DNA from: Candidatus Methanoperedens sp. | GTDB taxonomy: Archaea > Halobacteriota > Methanosarcinia > Methanosarcinales > Methanoperedenaceae | Assembly: GCA_027460525.1 (NCBI GenBank) | Contig: JAPZAS010000014.1 | Coordinates: 1-64,000 of the forward strand | Reading direction: 5' to 3' | DNA length: 64,000 nucleotides | Shown here: piece after piece, positions 32,083 through 40,737 of the stretch | How positions within the stretch are numbered: position 1 is the stretch's first letter | Layout of the letters: every line of letters starts with the position of its first letter | Made by a program: the position numbers and the translations under genes | The notes under the pieces: generated by a model | Database searches by the model: none | What the model saw: the letters and a program-made list of their open reading frames with translations, nothing else | What the model was told of the DNA's origin: nothing

Positions 32083-32113
32083 ATGTGTGTTTTAATCACA
32101 CATATATTTTATC
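32083..32113 (-). promoter_or_regulatory. Promoter with inverted-repeat operator for the TumE/HTH pair
   Basis: Inverted repeat ATGTGTG-7 bases-CACACAT at 32083-32103, directly downstream of an AAAATATATG TATA-like element on the minus strand (about 32101-32110) and 14 bases before the toxin ATG. The position between TATA box and start is where an archaeal repressor would block transcription; binding by the HTH partner is inference. Confidence 0.55.
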
Positions 32114-32196
32114 ATTACAGTCCAAGAAATGACTAAAATACTGCCCAGCTCGAAGATGTTAACGTGAACGCGAAAAGAGATACCCAAATTCCACTC

Positions 32197-33501
32197 TCAA
32201 AGTAACCTCGCAGGAAGCCTCTGCTTAGCCATCAGCTCCTCAACATCCTCCCTCTCCCTTATGACATCGGCTTCCCCGTCCTTCACAAGTATCTCGGCGC
32301 ACCTTGGTCTTCCATTATACTGGCTGCTCATGCTGAACCCGTATGCACCAGAGTCCAGAAGGGCTATCAGATCCCCCTTTTCAATATGCGGAAGTTCCCT
32401 GTCATGGGCAAGAATATCCCCTGTTTCGCATATCGGTCCAGCGATGGTGTATGTATCCCCGGGAGGCGAGGCTGCCTTATTTGCCACGACAGCATAATGG
32501 TAGGATTCATACATCGAAGGTCGGATTAAGAGATTAAAACCTGCATCCACCCCCACAAAATTCTTTGCCGCCTTCTTCACTGTATTAACGCGGGTTAAAA
32601 GGATAGTGGTGTCGCCCACTATATAGCGCCCGGGCTCAAGGATGAGTTTCGGGGAGATTCCCAGTGCGCCTGTTCTTTCCTCGAATACGGGGAGAATAGC
32701 ATCAGCATGGTCCTGCGGCGTAGGCGCACGTTCATCCTTCTTATATGGTATGCCAAGACCAGAGCCCATATCAACGAAACTGAGGTCGATCCCAAGTGCG
32801 GTCACTTTTTCCACGAGGTCCATCATTTTGTGCATCGCTTCTCGAAAAGGCGCAGTATCCAGTATCTGCGAACCGATATGGCAGTGCATACCGCATGGAG
32901 AGATTCCCGGAAGTTCTGAGGCTTCTCGATAGATGTCCACGACCTCCCCTGATGGTATTCCAAATTTGGAAGTCCGAAGTCCGGTTGAGATTTTGGGATG
33001 CGTCTTTGGTGAGACATCAGGATTCACGCGAAATGCAATCTCCACTTCCTTCTTCGCTTTTTGTGCGATTTGAGATAAGGTATGCAGTTCATCCCTTGAA
33101 TCCACGGATACCTTTACGCCTATCTCCACTGCCTTTTGAAGCTCAAAGTCTGTCTTTGAATTGCCGTTAAAGAGGATTTTCTCCCTCGGAATTCCGGCAA
33201 GAAGCGCCATATAGAGTTCGCCGTAGCTAAAGACATCTGCGCCGGCTCCCTGTTTTGCCAGTATCCTTAAGATCGCAAAACTCCCATTGGCTTTGGCAGC
33301 ATAATATATGTCTGCATGCGGAAATGCTTTCTTATACGAAGAGAAATTCTCAATGACGCGTGACTCATTGGTGACATAAAGCGGTGTGCCGTATCGTTCT
33401 GCAAGTTCTGTGGTATCAGCCCTGCCGATGATAAGATGATTGTTTCGGATTTCAAGATGATTTTCCATTGTGAACATAGGTGCACAATTGGCTGATATCA
33501 T
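32197..33501 (-). CDS. lysA: Diaminopimelate decarboxylase
   Basis: PLP-dependent, converts meso-diaminopimelate to lysine. The fold-III signature is present: PLP lysine in YYAAKANG, HCHIGSQI, the glycine-rich phosphate site SFVDMGSGLGIPY, LEPGRYIVGD and GPICETGD; CSTS-like end GAYGFSMSSQYN. 434 residues from ATG 33501, which lies one base after the stop of the methyltransferase gene; MFTMENH a few codons later is an alternative start. Aspartate-semialdehyde dehydrogenase for the same pathway is at 44.3 kb. Confidence 0.95.
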   Translation of the reverse strand: MISANCAPMFTMENHLEIRNNHLIIGRADTTELAERYGTPLYVTNESRVIENFSSYKKAFPHADIYYAAKANGSFAILRILAKQGAGADVFSYGELYMALLAGIPREKILFNGNSKTDFELQKAVEIGVKVSVDSRDELHTLSQIAQKAKKEVEIAFRVNPDVSPKTHPKISTGLRTSKFGIPSGEVVDIYREASELPGISPCGMHCHIGSQILDTAPFREAMHKMMDLVEKVTALGIDLSFVDMGSGLGIPYKKDERAPTPQDHADAILPVFEERTGALGISPKLILEPGRYIVGDTTILLTRVNTVKKAAKNFVGVDAGFNLLIRPSMYESYHYAVVANKAASPPGDTYTIAGPICETGDILAHDRELPHIEKGDLIALLDSGAYGFSMSSQYNGRPRCAEILVKDGEADVIREREDVEELMAKQRLPARLL

Positions 33502-33502
33502 A

Positions 33503-34534
33503 TTATAGTTTTATCTTCTCGCACACCACTGCCTCATCCCCGAACCCGAACACATGCAGTGTCCTGCTGCCAGTCAATCCCTTCTCAAGCATCTTTCTGT
33601 ACTGCCAGTATTTTTCAGGTTCAATATCAAGACGCAGGACGACATTTCTTGCCTTTTCTGAATTCAGAATCTCTTTCAATGTCAAAATATCCTTTTGTGT
33701 TTTGCCAACTGCCCTGTACCTGTCCTTAAAAAATGGCGATTCAATAAGTTCGGAGGATGTCAGAAGGGTGCGTCTCTCGTCACTTTTAAAACAGAAAATT
33801 TCCCTGCCCGCTTCTGCTATTGTCTGAGCCAGCTCATTCAAAAGCAGTGCCTTCACGACAGATGGCTGCGGCTCATAAACATACTCTTGCAAAGAGCACT
33901 TTTTGATCACAGGCGCATCCGAAGAAGAGAGCCATGCGTTTTCAGGAAGAACTGCGGCGCTTCTCTCGCATCTTTTGAGAACGCCAGAATATAACGTCAG
34001 CCTGTTTAACTGCCCGTTCAACGAAAGATACTCACGCTCGCAGTCAAGAGTTATCCGCTCATGCGGCATCTGCGGCGGGGCATGGAACGCAAAATTTTGT
34101 GTTACGTCCGAATACATTTTCAAAATTTCGATGGGCGGCGGCTCAAGGTTCTCAAGTGTACGAACTTCCTCGGATAATGCACGTGCCGGGTCTGAGAAGA
34201 TAATATCAGTGTCGGATACCCTTGCTTTAACATCTTCCGAAAGTGCATCGCCCAGGATGAATTCAACATTGCTGACGTTGTATAAGCTGCAATTTTGCTT
34301 CGCGTACTCAAGCTTTTTCGGATTTCTCTCAACTGCATATACCTTTTTACATTCCTTTGCAAAAAAAATAACCTGCCCTCCGATTCCGCATCCGAGGTCT
34401 GCGATTACATCAGTCTTTAACCTTTTTGCAATGTATTCTGCCACGATTTCAGGAGTGGCAAGCTGCAAACCCTCCTTATTTGATACAATCGGTTTTGAGA
34501 ATTTAATCGTGTGTTTATCGCGGGTCATTGGCAA
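33503..34534 (-). CDS. SAM-dependent methyltransferase with THUMP-like domain
   Basis: A 343-residue putative RNA methyltransferase. SAM motif I is VIADLGCGIGGQVIFFA, acidic VYAVERNPKKLEYA follows, and motif IV reads IIFSDPAR. The second half contains REYLSLNGQLNRLTLYSG and a long alpha/beta region matching the THUMP-like class, where it may position RNA. Substrate is unknown. It is immediately upstream of lysA on the same strand; the pairing is probably incidental. Confidence 0.78.
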   Translation of the reverse strand: MPMTRDKHTIKFSKPIVSNKEGLQLATPEIVAEYIAKRLKTDVIADLGCGIGGQVIFFAKECKKVYAVERNPKKLEYAKQNCSLYNVSNVEFILGDALSEDVKARVSDTDIIFSDPARALSEEVRTLENLEPPPIEILKMYSDVTQNFAFHAPPQMPHERITLDCEREYLSLNGQLNRLTLYSGVLKRCERSAAVLPENAWLSSSDAPVIKKCSLQEYVYEPQPSVVKALLLNELAQTIAEAGREIFCFKSDERRTLLTSSELIESPFFKDRYRAVGKTQKDILTLKEILNSEKARNVVLRLDIEPEKYWQYRKMLEKGLTGSRTLHVFGFGDEAVVCEKIKL

Positions 34535-34576
34535 TCATATTTGATGGATTAATATTTATGTTGTATCAAAAAGAAT

Positions 34577-34606
34577 TTCGTACAAAAGCGAACATTATTT
34601 ATATAA
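34577..34606 (+). promoter_or_regulatory. Promoter and candidate MsvR operator
   Basis: TTCGTA-N4-AGCGAA at 34577-34592 is an imperfect match to the TTCGTA-N4-TACGAA palindrome reported for MsvR (from memory). It is followed at once by the TATA box ATTTATATAA (34597-34606), about 20 bases before ATG 34626. A regulator bound here could block the TATA-binding factor, so the gene is probably autoregulated. Confidence 0.6.
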
Positions 34607-34625
34607 CTAAGACTATTTACAAATC

Positions 34626-35366
34626 ATGGAGACGGACAGGACTACGGCACTATTATCGACCGATAATGGTATGGTAGCCCTGGACAGCCCTGTTAAGTTG
34701 AAAATACTTGAACTTCTCTCAAATGGCACTACATCCTTTGATGAGCTTGTGGAAAAATCCAAAAAAGCCAAGTCCACAATTTCTGTGCATTTGCACGACC
34801 TTGAGGAATTAAACCTGATACATGAGAAAACATTCCTGAACGATAAGCGCAAAAAATATTTTGTATTGAATGCTCTCTATCTGGCATATTCTGAGCGTCC
34901 CTTACATGATCAATATAACAAGCATCTGGATGAGATCGCAGCATCCATATTGAGAGGAGAATCATTGAAAGAAAAACTATTTTGCAGTTTTCGATACGGC
35001 ATGGAGGCATATGGCATTGACCCAAAACCGATTTTGAAAAAAATGGGAAATGATCTAGGAACAAAGATCGGGGCGGGGTTTAAATCAAAGAATTATGAGG
35101 ATATTTTAAACGAAATTTCTTTTTTCTGGGAAAATCATAAGCTGGGGGATATGACCGTTATCGAAGGTAGAAAGCCTGCATTACTCGTTAATAATTGTCA
35201 CCACTGCAGTAAAATGCCAGATGTGGGAAAAACGCTGTGTTCTATGGATGAGGGGATTATGGAAGGGGTTTTTTCAAGCAGATTGAACCTGGCTTACAAC
35301 GTTAGAGAAACAGAATGTCACGGAACCGGGTATCGTCACTGTAAATTTGTGGTTGAAGAAAAATAA
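34626..35366 (+). CDS. MsvR-like redox regulator (ArsR HTH plus V4R domain)
   Basis: A 246-residue regulator. Residues 18-75 form an ArsR-type winged helix (SPVKLKILELLSNGTTSFDELV...TISVHLHDLEELNLI). Residues ~110-246 form a V4R domain with Cys at 120, 191, 194, 205, 231 and 239, in the places expected for the redox-sensing cysteines of MsvR, a family found in methanogens that controls oxidative-stress genes. No obvious target operon is next door except its own promoter. Supports a methanogen-type host. Confidence 0.85.
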   Translation: METDRTTALLSTDNGMVALDSPVKLKILELLSNGTTSFDELVEKSKKAKSTISVHLHDLEELNLIHEKTFLNDKRKKYFVLNALYLAYSERPLHDQYNKHLDEIAASILRGESLKEKLFCSFRYGMEAYGIDPKPILKKMGNDLGTKIGAGFKSKNYEDILNEISFFWENHKLGDMTVIEGRKPALLVNNCHHCSKMPDVGKTLCSMDEGIMEGVFSSRLNLAYNVRETECHGTGYRHCKFVVEEK

Positions 35367-35445
35367 ATTATAACCATAAACGATATATTGCTTGAATAAT
35401 TAACAGGCATATGAGTTCTTGCGGTTGTCAGAATGGAAACAATCA

Positions 35446-35461
35446 TGCGGCTGTGGTCCAG
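35446..35461 (+). repeat. Partial copy of the tRNA-Gly(CCC) 5' end
   Basis: TGCGGCTGTGGTCCAG is identical to 35546-35561, the 5' acceptor strand and start of the D arm of the downstream tRNA, exactly 100 bases earlier. No matching 3' half follows, so it is not a second tRNA. A CCAGAG...CTCTGG hairpin can form right after it. Confidence 0.85.
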
Positions 35462-35546
35462 AACGGCCAGAGTCACGCCTCTGGAGGGCGTGTCCATCTC
35501 GCCTCCGGCTCGATTGGACTAAGGAAAAATCAAAGAACCAAAATGT

Positions 35547-35659
35547 GCGGCTGTGGTCCAGCGGTTATGACAGGGGCTTCCCAACAACCTTTTGCAGGCA
35601 AAAGCCTGATCAAAGGAGGGAAACAGCCTCTAACCCGGGTTCGAATCCCGGCAGCCGCA
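35547..35659 (+). tRNA. tRNA-Gly (CCC) with a 41-base intron
   Basis: Acceptor GCGGCTG pairs with CAGCCGC; anticodon stem GGGGC/GCCTC; anticodon loop TTCCCA|A. The intron (35584-35624) sits between positions 37 and 38, the canonical archaeal site, and can form the bulge-helix-bulge fold needed by the splicing endonuclease (CTTCCC with GGGAA, and CCTTT with AAAGG). T arm CCGGG-TTCGAAT-CCCGG; discriminator A. Confidence 0.92.
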
Positions 35660-35754
35660 CTTCTAACGAAGTTCAATTGTTATGGCATAGTATTTATATA
35701 ACCAATGCAATATCGCAGTTACTGACTGCTTAGCAAAGAAAGTGGTGATTTATT

Positions 35755-36249
35755 ACGGCTTTAAAATGTATCAAATGCGGGAAAGAGGCTGAATATGTTG
35801 TTAATGGGAACAGCTTCTGCAGCGAGCATCTACCTTCCGCTGCCCAGGGGATAATTACCGAAAACGAGCGAAAACCAGCACCATTTATACAGGCTGAATC
35901 TCCTCTGGAACCTAAAAAAGAAGACATTCAAATTCATGCAAGCCCAGTTCCTTTAGTGCCAGCAGGGGTAGAAGGAACAAGCGAGCAAAAACCAACACTA
36001 CTTCTTAAACAGCCGGAATCTCCTTTAGAATCTAAAAAAGAAGACATTCAAGTTCATGCAAGCCCCGTTCCTTCAGTGCCGGCTGAGGCTAAAGGAACAG
36101 GTGAGGCAGAAAAAATCCAGATAAAAACCCATTGGAGCCGCTATTTAATAAAAACCCCGATAAGAAACCATTGGAACTATTATTTAATTATCGCGCTCCT
36201 TATTATAAGTATTATTTTATTCACGTTATATTTTACCCAGCCTAAGTAA
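35755..36249 (+). CDS. Zinc-ribbon protein with tandem 40-residue repeats and a C-terminal membrane anchor; near-cognate start
   Basis: About 164 residues. An N-terminal zinc finger CIKCGKEAEYVVNG...CSEH is followed by two tandem 40-residue repeats (each ESPLExKKEDIQxHASPVP; DNA repeats from 35896 and 36016) rich in Pro and Glu, then a C-terminal membrane helix YYLIIALLIISIILFTLYF. It looks like a tail-anchored adaptor exposing a zinc finger on a flexible stalk. No ATG/GTG/TTG lies before the zinc finger in frame: an upstream TGA closes the frame, and GGTGAT is followed 5 bases later by ACG GCT TTA AAA. An ACG (or ATT 35752) start is assumed; ATG/GTG starts further in would lose the finger. 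Confidence 0.7.
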   Translation, partial: TALKCIKCGKEAEYVVNGNSFCSEHLPSAAQGIITENERKPAPFIQAESPLEPKKEDIQIHASPVPLVPAGVEGTSEQKPTLLLKQPESPLESKKEDIQVHASPVPSVPAEAKGTGEAEKIQIKTHWSRYLIKTPIRNHWNYYLIIALLIISIILFTLYFTQPK

Positions 36250-36349
36250 TTTCGAAAGCCGCATAATCCTGATAATCCAAAATAAAAACCAACAGATTTA
36301 ATAAGTATATCGGGCATTTGGCATCTGTTTTACAAATAAAGGGATTTTG

Positions 36350-37606
36350 ATGAAAAATTATGTTATAAAAGATATAAAACTTGCAGGCGCCGGGAAACAG
36401 AGAATCGAATGGGCAAGAAGACACATGCCTGTACTTTCGAAAATCAAAGAGCAGTTCGAGAAGGAAAGACCGCTTGAAGGGATAAACGTTGTGGCGTGCC
36501 TTCACGTCACGGTCGAAACAGCCAATCTCATCCATGCGTTGAAAGCCGCAGGTGCGAATGTCGCGCTCACAGCTTCAAACCCTTTGAGCACTCAGGACGA
36601 CGTGGCTGCCGCCCTCGCAAGCGAGGGAATAAAGGTTTTTGCAATAAAAGGAGAGGACGAGAAACAGTATTACGAGTGCCTTGAAGAAGCGCTCAGGATA
36701 AAGCCCCACATCACCCTGGATGACGGCGCGGATACCATAGCACTTGTGCATTCAAAGCACCAGGAAATGATAAAAGGCATATTAGGCGGGTGCGAAGAAA
36801 CAACCACAGGTGTAATCAGGCTGCGGGCAATGGCTGCAGAAGGCGCCCTGAAGTACCCTGTAATCGCAGTAAACGATGCTGAGACCAAGATGATGTTCGA
36901 TAACCGCTACGGCACAGGTCAGAGCACCATACATGGTATAATGAATGCCACCAACATCCTTTTTGCAGGAAAAACAGTCGTTGTGGCTGGCTATGGCTGG
37001 TGCGGCAGAGGTGTAGCTTCGCGGGCGCGAGGTTTGGGGAGCAATGTAGTCGTGGTCGAAGTAGAGCCGAGAAAAGCTCTCGAGGCTGTCATGGACGGAT
37101 TCAGGGTCATGCCCATGAAGGAAGCTGCAAAAGTCGGGGATTTATTCATTACAGTCACTGGCGATGTATCTGCCATCCGGAAGGAGCATTTCGAAGCCAT
37201 GAAAGACCAGGCAATAGTGTGCAATTCGGGGCATTTCAATGTGGAAGTTGACATCCCGGCACTTACGAAGTTATCAACAAAGGTCAACCAGATCAAGAAC
37301 GATGTGCAGGAGTATGTCCTGAAAGACAACCGCAGGATATACCTGCTTGCAGAAGGCAGGCTTGTAAACCTCGCAAGCGCATTCGGGCATCCGCCTGAGG
37401 TCATGGATATGAGTTTTGCAAACCAGGCACTTGCTGTTAAATACATTGCTGAAGAAGGCAGGACACTTTCGAACCAGGTTTACAGAGTTCCGGTCGAAAT
37501 CGATAGCCGTGTGGCTAAGCTCAAGCTTGAGGCAATGGGCATTGAGATAGAGACGCTGACTGAAGAGCAGGATAAATACCTTCATTCCTGGACTCTGGGA
37601 ACATGA
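36350..37606 (+). CDS. ahcY: Adenosylhomocysteinase family; in methanogens S-inosyl-L-homocysteine hydrolase
   Basis: 418 residues of the SAH hydrolase family: N-terminal [32 protein letters not shown], and the NAD-binding [20 protein letters not shown] followed by [13 protein letters not shown]-dependent cleavage releases homocysteine. In methanogens with a 5'-deoxyadenosine deaminase, SAH is first deaminated and the relative of this enzyme acts on S-inosyl-homocysteine; such a deaminase gene is at 47.8 kb. ATG 36350 is preferred over the TTG one codon earlier. It is the first gene of a tight four-gene run. Confidence 0.93.
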   Translation: MKNYVIKDIKLAGAGKQRIEWARRHMPVLSKIKEQFEKERPLEGINVVACLHVTVETANLIHALKAAGANVALTASNPLSTQDDVAAALASEGIKVFAIKGEDEKQYYECLEEALRIKPHITLDDGADTIALVHSKHQEMIKGILGGCEETTTGVIRLRAMAAEGALKYPVIAVNDAETKMMFDNRYGTGQSTIHGIMNATNILFAGKTVVVAGYGWCGRGVASRARGLGSNVVVVEVEPRKALEAVMDGFRVMPMKEAAKVGDLFITVTGDVSAIRKEHFEAMKDQAIVCNSGHFNVEVDIPALTKLSTKVNQIKNDVQEYVLKDNRRIYLLAEGRLVNLASAFGHPPEVMDMSFANQALAVKYIAEEGRTLSNQVYRVPVEIDSRVAKLKLEAMGIEIETLTEEQDKYLHSWTLGT

Positions 37607-38685
37607 TTTTAAAGAAACAAGCTGTTGAGAAATATTTAACAGGATTATACGGCGAAGCAAGAGTAACCGGCATCCGCGAGCTGGGCGCCGTACCTTCCGA
37701 GATCGAGGAAGGCATAAAATGGTTCGGCTACGGCAAGCCTTATCTTATTGAATTCGAAGCAAACGGGAAAAAGCACTCTATCGTGCTCTCATCCATGCGC
37801 GTGCAGAAGGGCTTTGGGCATGACCATTTTTCAGACAGGGCGGCGATTCTCATCTGGCAAAACTCGACTTTCAATGAATTACCGAAGCATGTACGCTCGC
37901 TTGACGTGGGATATTTTACGCATGAAGGTGAGCTTTTCTCGGCAGGGAAAGCAGAGGAATATTTCATTTTAATGGATAAAATAGAGGGAAAAGAGTATTT
38001 CCTTGACCTTGAGAGAATAAAGAAGGAAGGGCTTAAGTCTCTTGATATGGAAAGAGCTCTGGCAATGTCCACTTATCTTGCCGGAATCCATGCCAGCAAG
38101 CACGATGACCGCGAACTGTATCTTCGGAAAATCAGGGATATTGTGGGGCACGGGGAATGCATCATGGGATTGCTGGACAGCTATCCTGATAACCTCGATT
38201 TTGTGGGCTGGGAGGCGCTTTGCGAAATCGAAAAGAAATGCGTTGACTGGCGCTATAAAATCAAAGGGAAGACCCATCGCCTGTGCATGACACACGGTGA
38301 CTTCCATCCCTGGAATATCATGTTCCGCGAAGGCACGGATTTTACCGTGCTTGACCGAAGCCGCGGCGAATGGGGTGAGGCGGCGGATGATGTTTCTTCC
38401 ATAACAATGAACTATATTTTCTATTCCCTGCAAAAGTATGGAAAGCTTGACGGAGCTTTTAAGGAACTGTATGAAATCTTTTTCAAGAATTACCTTGAAA
38501 AAACAGGCGACGATGAACTATTGCGGGTAATCCAGCCTTTTTATGTATTCCGCAGCGTTGTGGTGGCAAGTCCGATCTGGTATCCCAATCTCGAACCAAG
38601 CGTGCGGACAAAAATTTTTAATTTTATCCATAATATACTTGACAGCGAAGAATTTGATTATCAGAATGTGAATTCATATTTGTAG
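37603..38685 (+). CDS. Aminoglycoside-phosphotransferase-fold small-molecule kinase
   Basis: A 360-residue protein of the APH/protein-kinase-like fold. The catalytic loop reads [15 protein letters not shown] with Brenner-type HGDxxxxN, followed by the metal site [18 protein letters not shown], where Arg/Ser replaces the usual DxD pattern partly. The first ~150 residues include the nucleotide-binding lobe. Substrate unknown; despite the family name, resistance is not implied. It overlaps ahcY by 4 bases and precedes cysC-like and IMPase-like genes, suggesting a common pathway. Confidence 0.8.
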   Translation: MILKKQAVEKYLTGLYGEARVTGIRELGAVPSEIEEGIKWFGYGKPYLIEFEANGKKHSIVLSSMRVQKGFGHDHFSDRAAILIWQNSTFNELPKHVRSLDVGYFTHEGELFSAGKAEEYFILMDKIEGKEYFLDLERIKKEGLKSLDMERALAMSTYLAGIHASKHDDRELYLRKIRDIVGHGECIMGLLDSYPDNLDFVGWEALCEIEKKCVDWRYKIKGKTHRLCMTHGDFHPWNIMFREGTDFTVLDRSRGEWGEAADDVSSITMNYIFYSLQKYGKLDGAFKELYEIFFKNYLEKTGDDELLRVIQPFYVFRSVVVASPIWYPNLEPSVRTKIFNFIHNILDSEEFDYQNVNSYL

Positions 38686-38695
38686 GATAAAAGAA

Positions 38696-39250
38696 ATGGC
38701 TTTTGCGGTCTGGTTCACAGGTCTTCCGGGAAGCGGGAAAACGGCGATTGCCCACCGGACAGCGGCTTTACTTAAGAAAAAAGGTATTGATGTCAAGCTC
38801 CTTCAGCTTGATGAAATTCGACGTGTTCTTACTCCAGACCCTAAATACACGGATGAAGAGCGGGACATTGTATATCTGTCACTTGGCTATATGGCAAAAC
38901 TCCTTGTTGAGAGCGGGGTCAATGTTTTTATCGATGCCACAGCGAACAGGAGAAAATACCGTGATGCTGCGCGCAAAATGATCCCTCGTTTTGCCGAAGT
39001 GTTTGTCAGATGCTCACTTTCCGTATGCATGGAACGTGAAGCCCATAGAAAAGCGGTTTTTTCGCCAAAGGGAATATATGAAAAATCAGTACGCACAGGC
39101 GCAACCGTCCCGGGCGTCAATGTCCCTTACGAAGAGCCTATGAAACCTGAAATAGTGGTCGATACCGATAAAATGAAGCCTGATGATAGTGCAAGAAAAG
39201 TTGCCGATGCCATTATGGCGTTATTCGGGTCGCATGAGGGCAGAAGCTGA
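38696..39250 (+). CDS. cysC: Adenylylsulfate kinase-like protein
   Basis: A 184-residue P-loop kinase. Walker A is FTGLPGSGKTAIAH (about residues 7-20); LDEIRRVLTPDPKYTDEERD matches the APS-binding region of CysC (usually LDGDxxR), and VFIDATANRRKYRDAARK corresponds to the core after it. The D-G-D to D-E-I change and the extended PDPKY segment are typical of archaeal CysC-like proteins whose substrate is not settled. No ATP sulfurylase or PAPS reductase is in the window. It lies 10 bases after the APH-like gene. Confidence 0.82.
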   Translation: MAFAVWFTGLPGSGKTAIAHRTAALLKKKGIDVKLLQLDEIRRVLTPDPKYTDEERDIVYLSLGYMAKLLVESGVNVFIDATANRRKYRDAARKMIPRFAEVFVRCSLSVCMEREAHRKAVFSPKGIYEKSVRTGATVPGVNVPYEEPMKPEIVVDTDKMKPDDSARKVADAIMALFGSHEGRS

Positions 39251-40044
39251 TGAAAATTGAAACCCTTGTTGAGATAGGACTTGAAATCAGGGATGTTATC
39301 TCCTCTTTCATACGTGAGCATGTAGATTACGGCGAGATGATTGCGCAGCGCCCCAAGGATATAACGCGCAAAATGGACATGGCTGCTGAACGTGCGCTTG
39401 ATGAGGCGCTTTTAACCCGCGGGCTTTCTGCACGAATAATATCAGAGGAACTCGGCGACCGCATCGTCGGCAAGCGCCCTGATTTCATGCTGATTTTTGA
39501 CCCGATAGACGGCTCTACCAACGCCACCTGCGGTATTCCTTTTTTTTGTACCTCGCTTGCATACACGGAAAAAACCGATATTGCGACCTTCGATGATATC
39601 AAAATGTCGGTGATTTGCGATATACAGGGGAATATTTACTGCGCAGAGAAGGGAAAAGGCGCCTTTTTAAATGGTAAACTGGTGGAGAGCAAGAAACCCG
39701 GCACACGACCAAAACCCGTGGTATCGGTATATTCTTACGGCGTACCTCGTGTGCCGGCAGGACTTATAGAGCTTGAAAAATCAATCATAATGAGGGCGCT
39801 TGGGAGCATCGCGCTTGATATGTGTTATGCGGCTGACGGAACGCTTGACGGGGTTATTGATACAAGAGGGCTTGTGAGCGGTTATGATATCATGGCCTCC
39901 TCTTTGATACTGAAAGAGGCGGGAGGTTTCCTGACCGACCTTGAGGGTAATAATCTTAACAACGATGTGAAGGCTTCAGGCATGTCGATAATCGGGACGA
40001 AGAACAAAGAACTTCATGATAAAGTTGTGAGAACATTGGCATAA
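39250..40044 (+). CDS. Inositol monophosphatase/FBPase family phosphatase
   Basis: A 264-residue Mg-dependent, lithium-sensitive-type phosphatase. Metal-binding motifs: IISEELGDR, FDPIDGSTNA (about residues 82-92, the DPIDGT hallmark) and SGYDIMASSLILKEAGG near the end. Members hydrolyse inositol phosphate, fructose bisphosphate or PAP (CysQ). The 1-base overlap with the cysC-like gene makes a nucleotide-sulfur or PAP-clearing role attractive, but this is inference. The repeat at 40046 begins right after its stop. Confidence 0.85.
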   Translation: MKIETLVEIGLEIRDVISSFIREHVDYGEMIAQRPKDITRKMDMAAERALDEALLTRGLSARIISEELGDRIVGKRPDFMLIFDPIDGSTNATCGIPFFCTSLAYTEKTDIATFDDIKMSVICDIQGNIYCAEKGKGAFLNGKLVESKKPGTRPKPVVSVYSYGVPRVPAGLIELEKSIIMRALGSIALDMCYAADGTLDGVIDTRGLVSGYDIMASSLILKEAGGFLTDLEGNNLNNDVKASGMSIIGTKNKELHDKVVRTLA

Positions 40045-40045
40045 C

Positions 40046-40070
40046 GCCTATGAACGGCGCCGCCCATGAG
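40046..40070. repeat. Short direct repeat, left copy, flanking AbrB/DUF433
   Basis: GCCTATGAACGGCGCCGCCC plus TGAG context matches 40738-40762 at 23 of 25 positions, same orientation, 692 bases apart. The right copy contains the stop codon of the PurM-like gene (CTA on the + strand). A second short match (TTTGAC) occurs further in. A palindromic GGCGCC core means a REP-like element is an alternative. Confidence 0.6.
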
Positions 40071-40162
40071 AGGAGGGGTGCTCCTTTCTGTTTGACGAAC
40101 CTGGATGCGCCAGCCACGAAGAAGCTGACGCTGGCTTTCTGGTATGTTCTCATCCAGAACGT

Positions 40163-40417
40163 TCATGCGCAGGCAGGCTCCGGCATCAGTTCAGGTGCAT
40201 GGGTAATCAGAGCTTCACGAGCCAGTCGTATAGCTTCAGCAATCGCCTCTCTGCTTAAGGCTCCATGCCACTCCTCGATAATTGCCTCCCATGCCATGCC
40301 GTTCTCCACCTGTTCCAGCACATCTTTTACTGAGATGCGTGTTCCCCTGAAGGTCGGCGTGCCGTGGCAGATAGCAGGGTCGGTTACGATGTATCGCCAT
40401 AAGTATTTTTGTTTCAT
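40163..40417 (-). CDS. DUF433 protein (toxin-antitoxin-associated)
   Basis: An 84-residue DUF433 protein: CHGTPTFRGTRISVKDVLEQVENG and AIIEEWHGALSREAIAEAIRLAREAL are the family signature, an HTH-like fold often found with toxin genes. The partner here is the overlapping AbrB gene rather than a nuclease, so the pair may be a remnant or a compact module. Start overlaps the AbrB stop by 4 bases. Confidence 0.85.
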   Translation of the reverse strand: MKQKYLWRYIVTDPAICHGTPTFRGTRISVKDVLEQVENGMAWEAIIEEWHGALSREAIAEAIRLAREALITHAPELMPEPACA

Positions 40418-40677
40418 GAAGCCACCGGCATATCTTTTTTGCCTGCTTTATCAATGTTGCGCTCAAATATCAGGGCTTTTTTGAGTGTACCTTTTGCCAC
40501 TTCTTTTAGCTGAAGGTCGAACACGCTTGTCTCTTTTTTGGCGAGGATGAGAGTGTGGTTTTTTACTCCAAGGATTAATTTGTCATGGGGATGGATACCG
40601 ATTTCTTCACGAACTTTTTCGGGTATCAGTATCCTTCCTTTGGCATCCACCTCTGCGATTTCGACTTCGGAACTCAT
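40414..40677 (-). CDS. AbrB/SpoVT-type DNA-binding protein
   Basis: An 87-residue swapped-hairpin AbrB domain: VEIAEVDAKGRILIPEKVREEIGIHPHDKLILG, followed by a Lys-rich tail that ends at the junction with DUF433. AbrB proteins of this size act as transcription repressors and antitoxins. It lies directly downstream of the PurM-like gene on the same strand, inside a pair of short direct repeats. Confidence 0.87.
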   Translation of the reverse strand: MSSEVEIAEVDAKGRILIPEKVREEIGIHPHDKLILGVKNHTLILAKKETSVFDLQLKEVAKGTLKKALIFERNIDKAGKKDMPVAS

Positions 40678-40737
40678 ATTATCAATATTATGAGCGGCGG
40701 GTGTATAAATAAATGGTGCACTCCATCGGTAGATTAT

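Noticed and set aside
31302-32250. 3'-end duplication around the TumE/HTH pair, by analogy with the other modules
   Set aside because: The lysA 3' end was compared with the sequence after the HTH stop and no copy is visible.
35411-35733. Open frames across the tRNA-Gly(CCC) region, one with a Cys-rich beginning
   Set aside because: They read through a complete tRNA gene with its intron; the Cys codons come from the tRNA-like repeat.
38696-40044. Assimilatory sulfate reduction operon
   Set aside because: Only a CysC-like and an IMPase-like gene are present; sulfurylase and reductases are absent and the neighbours are unrelated.
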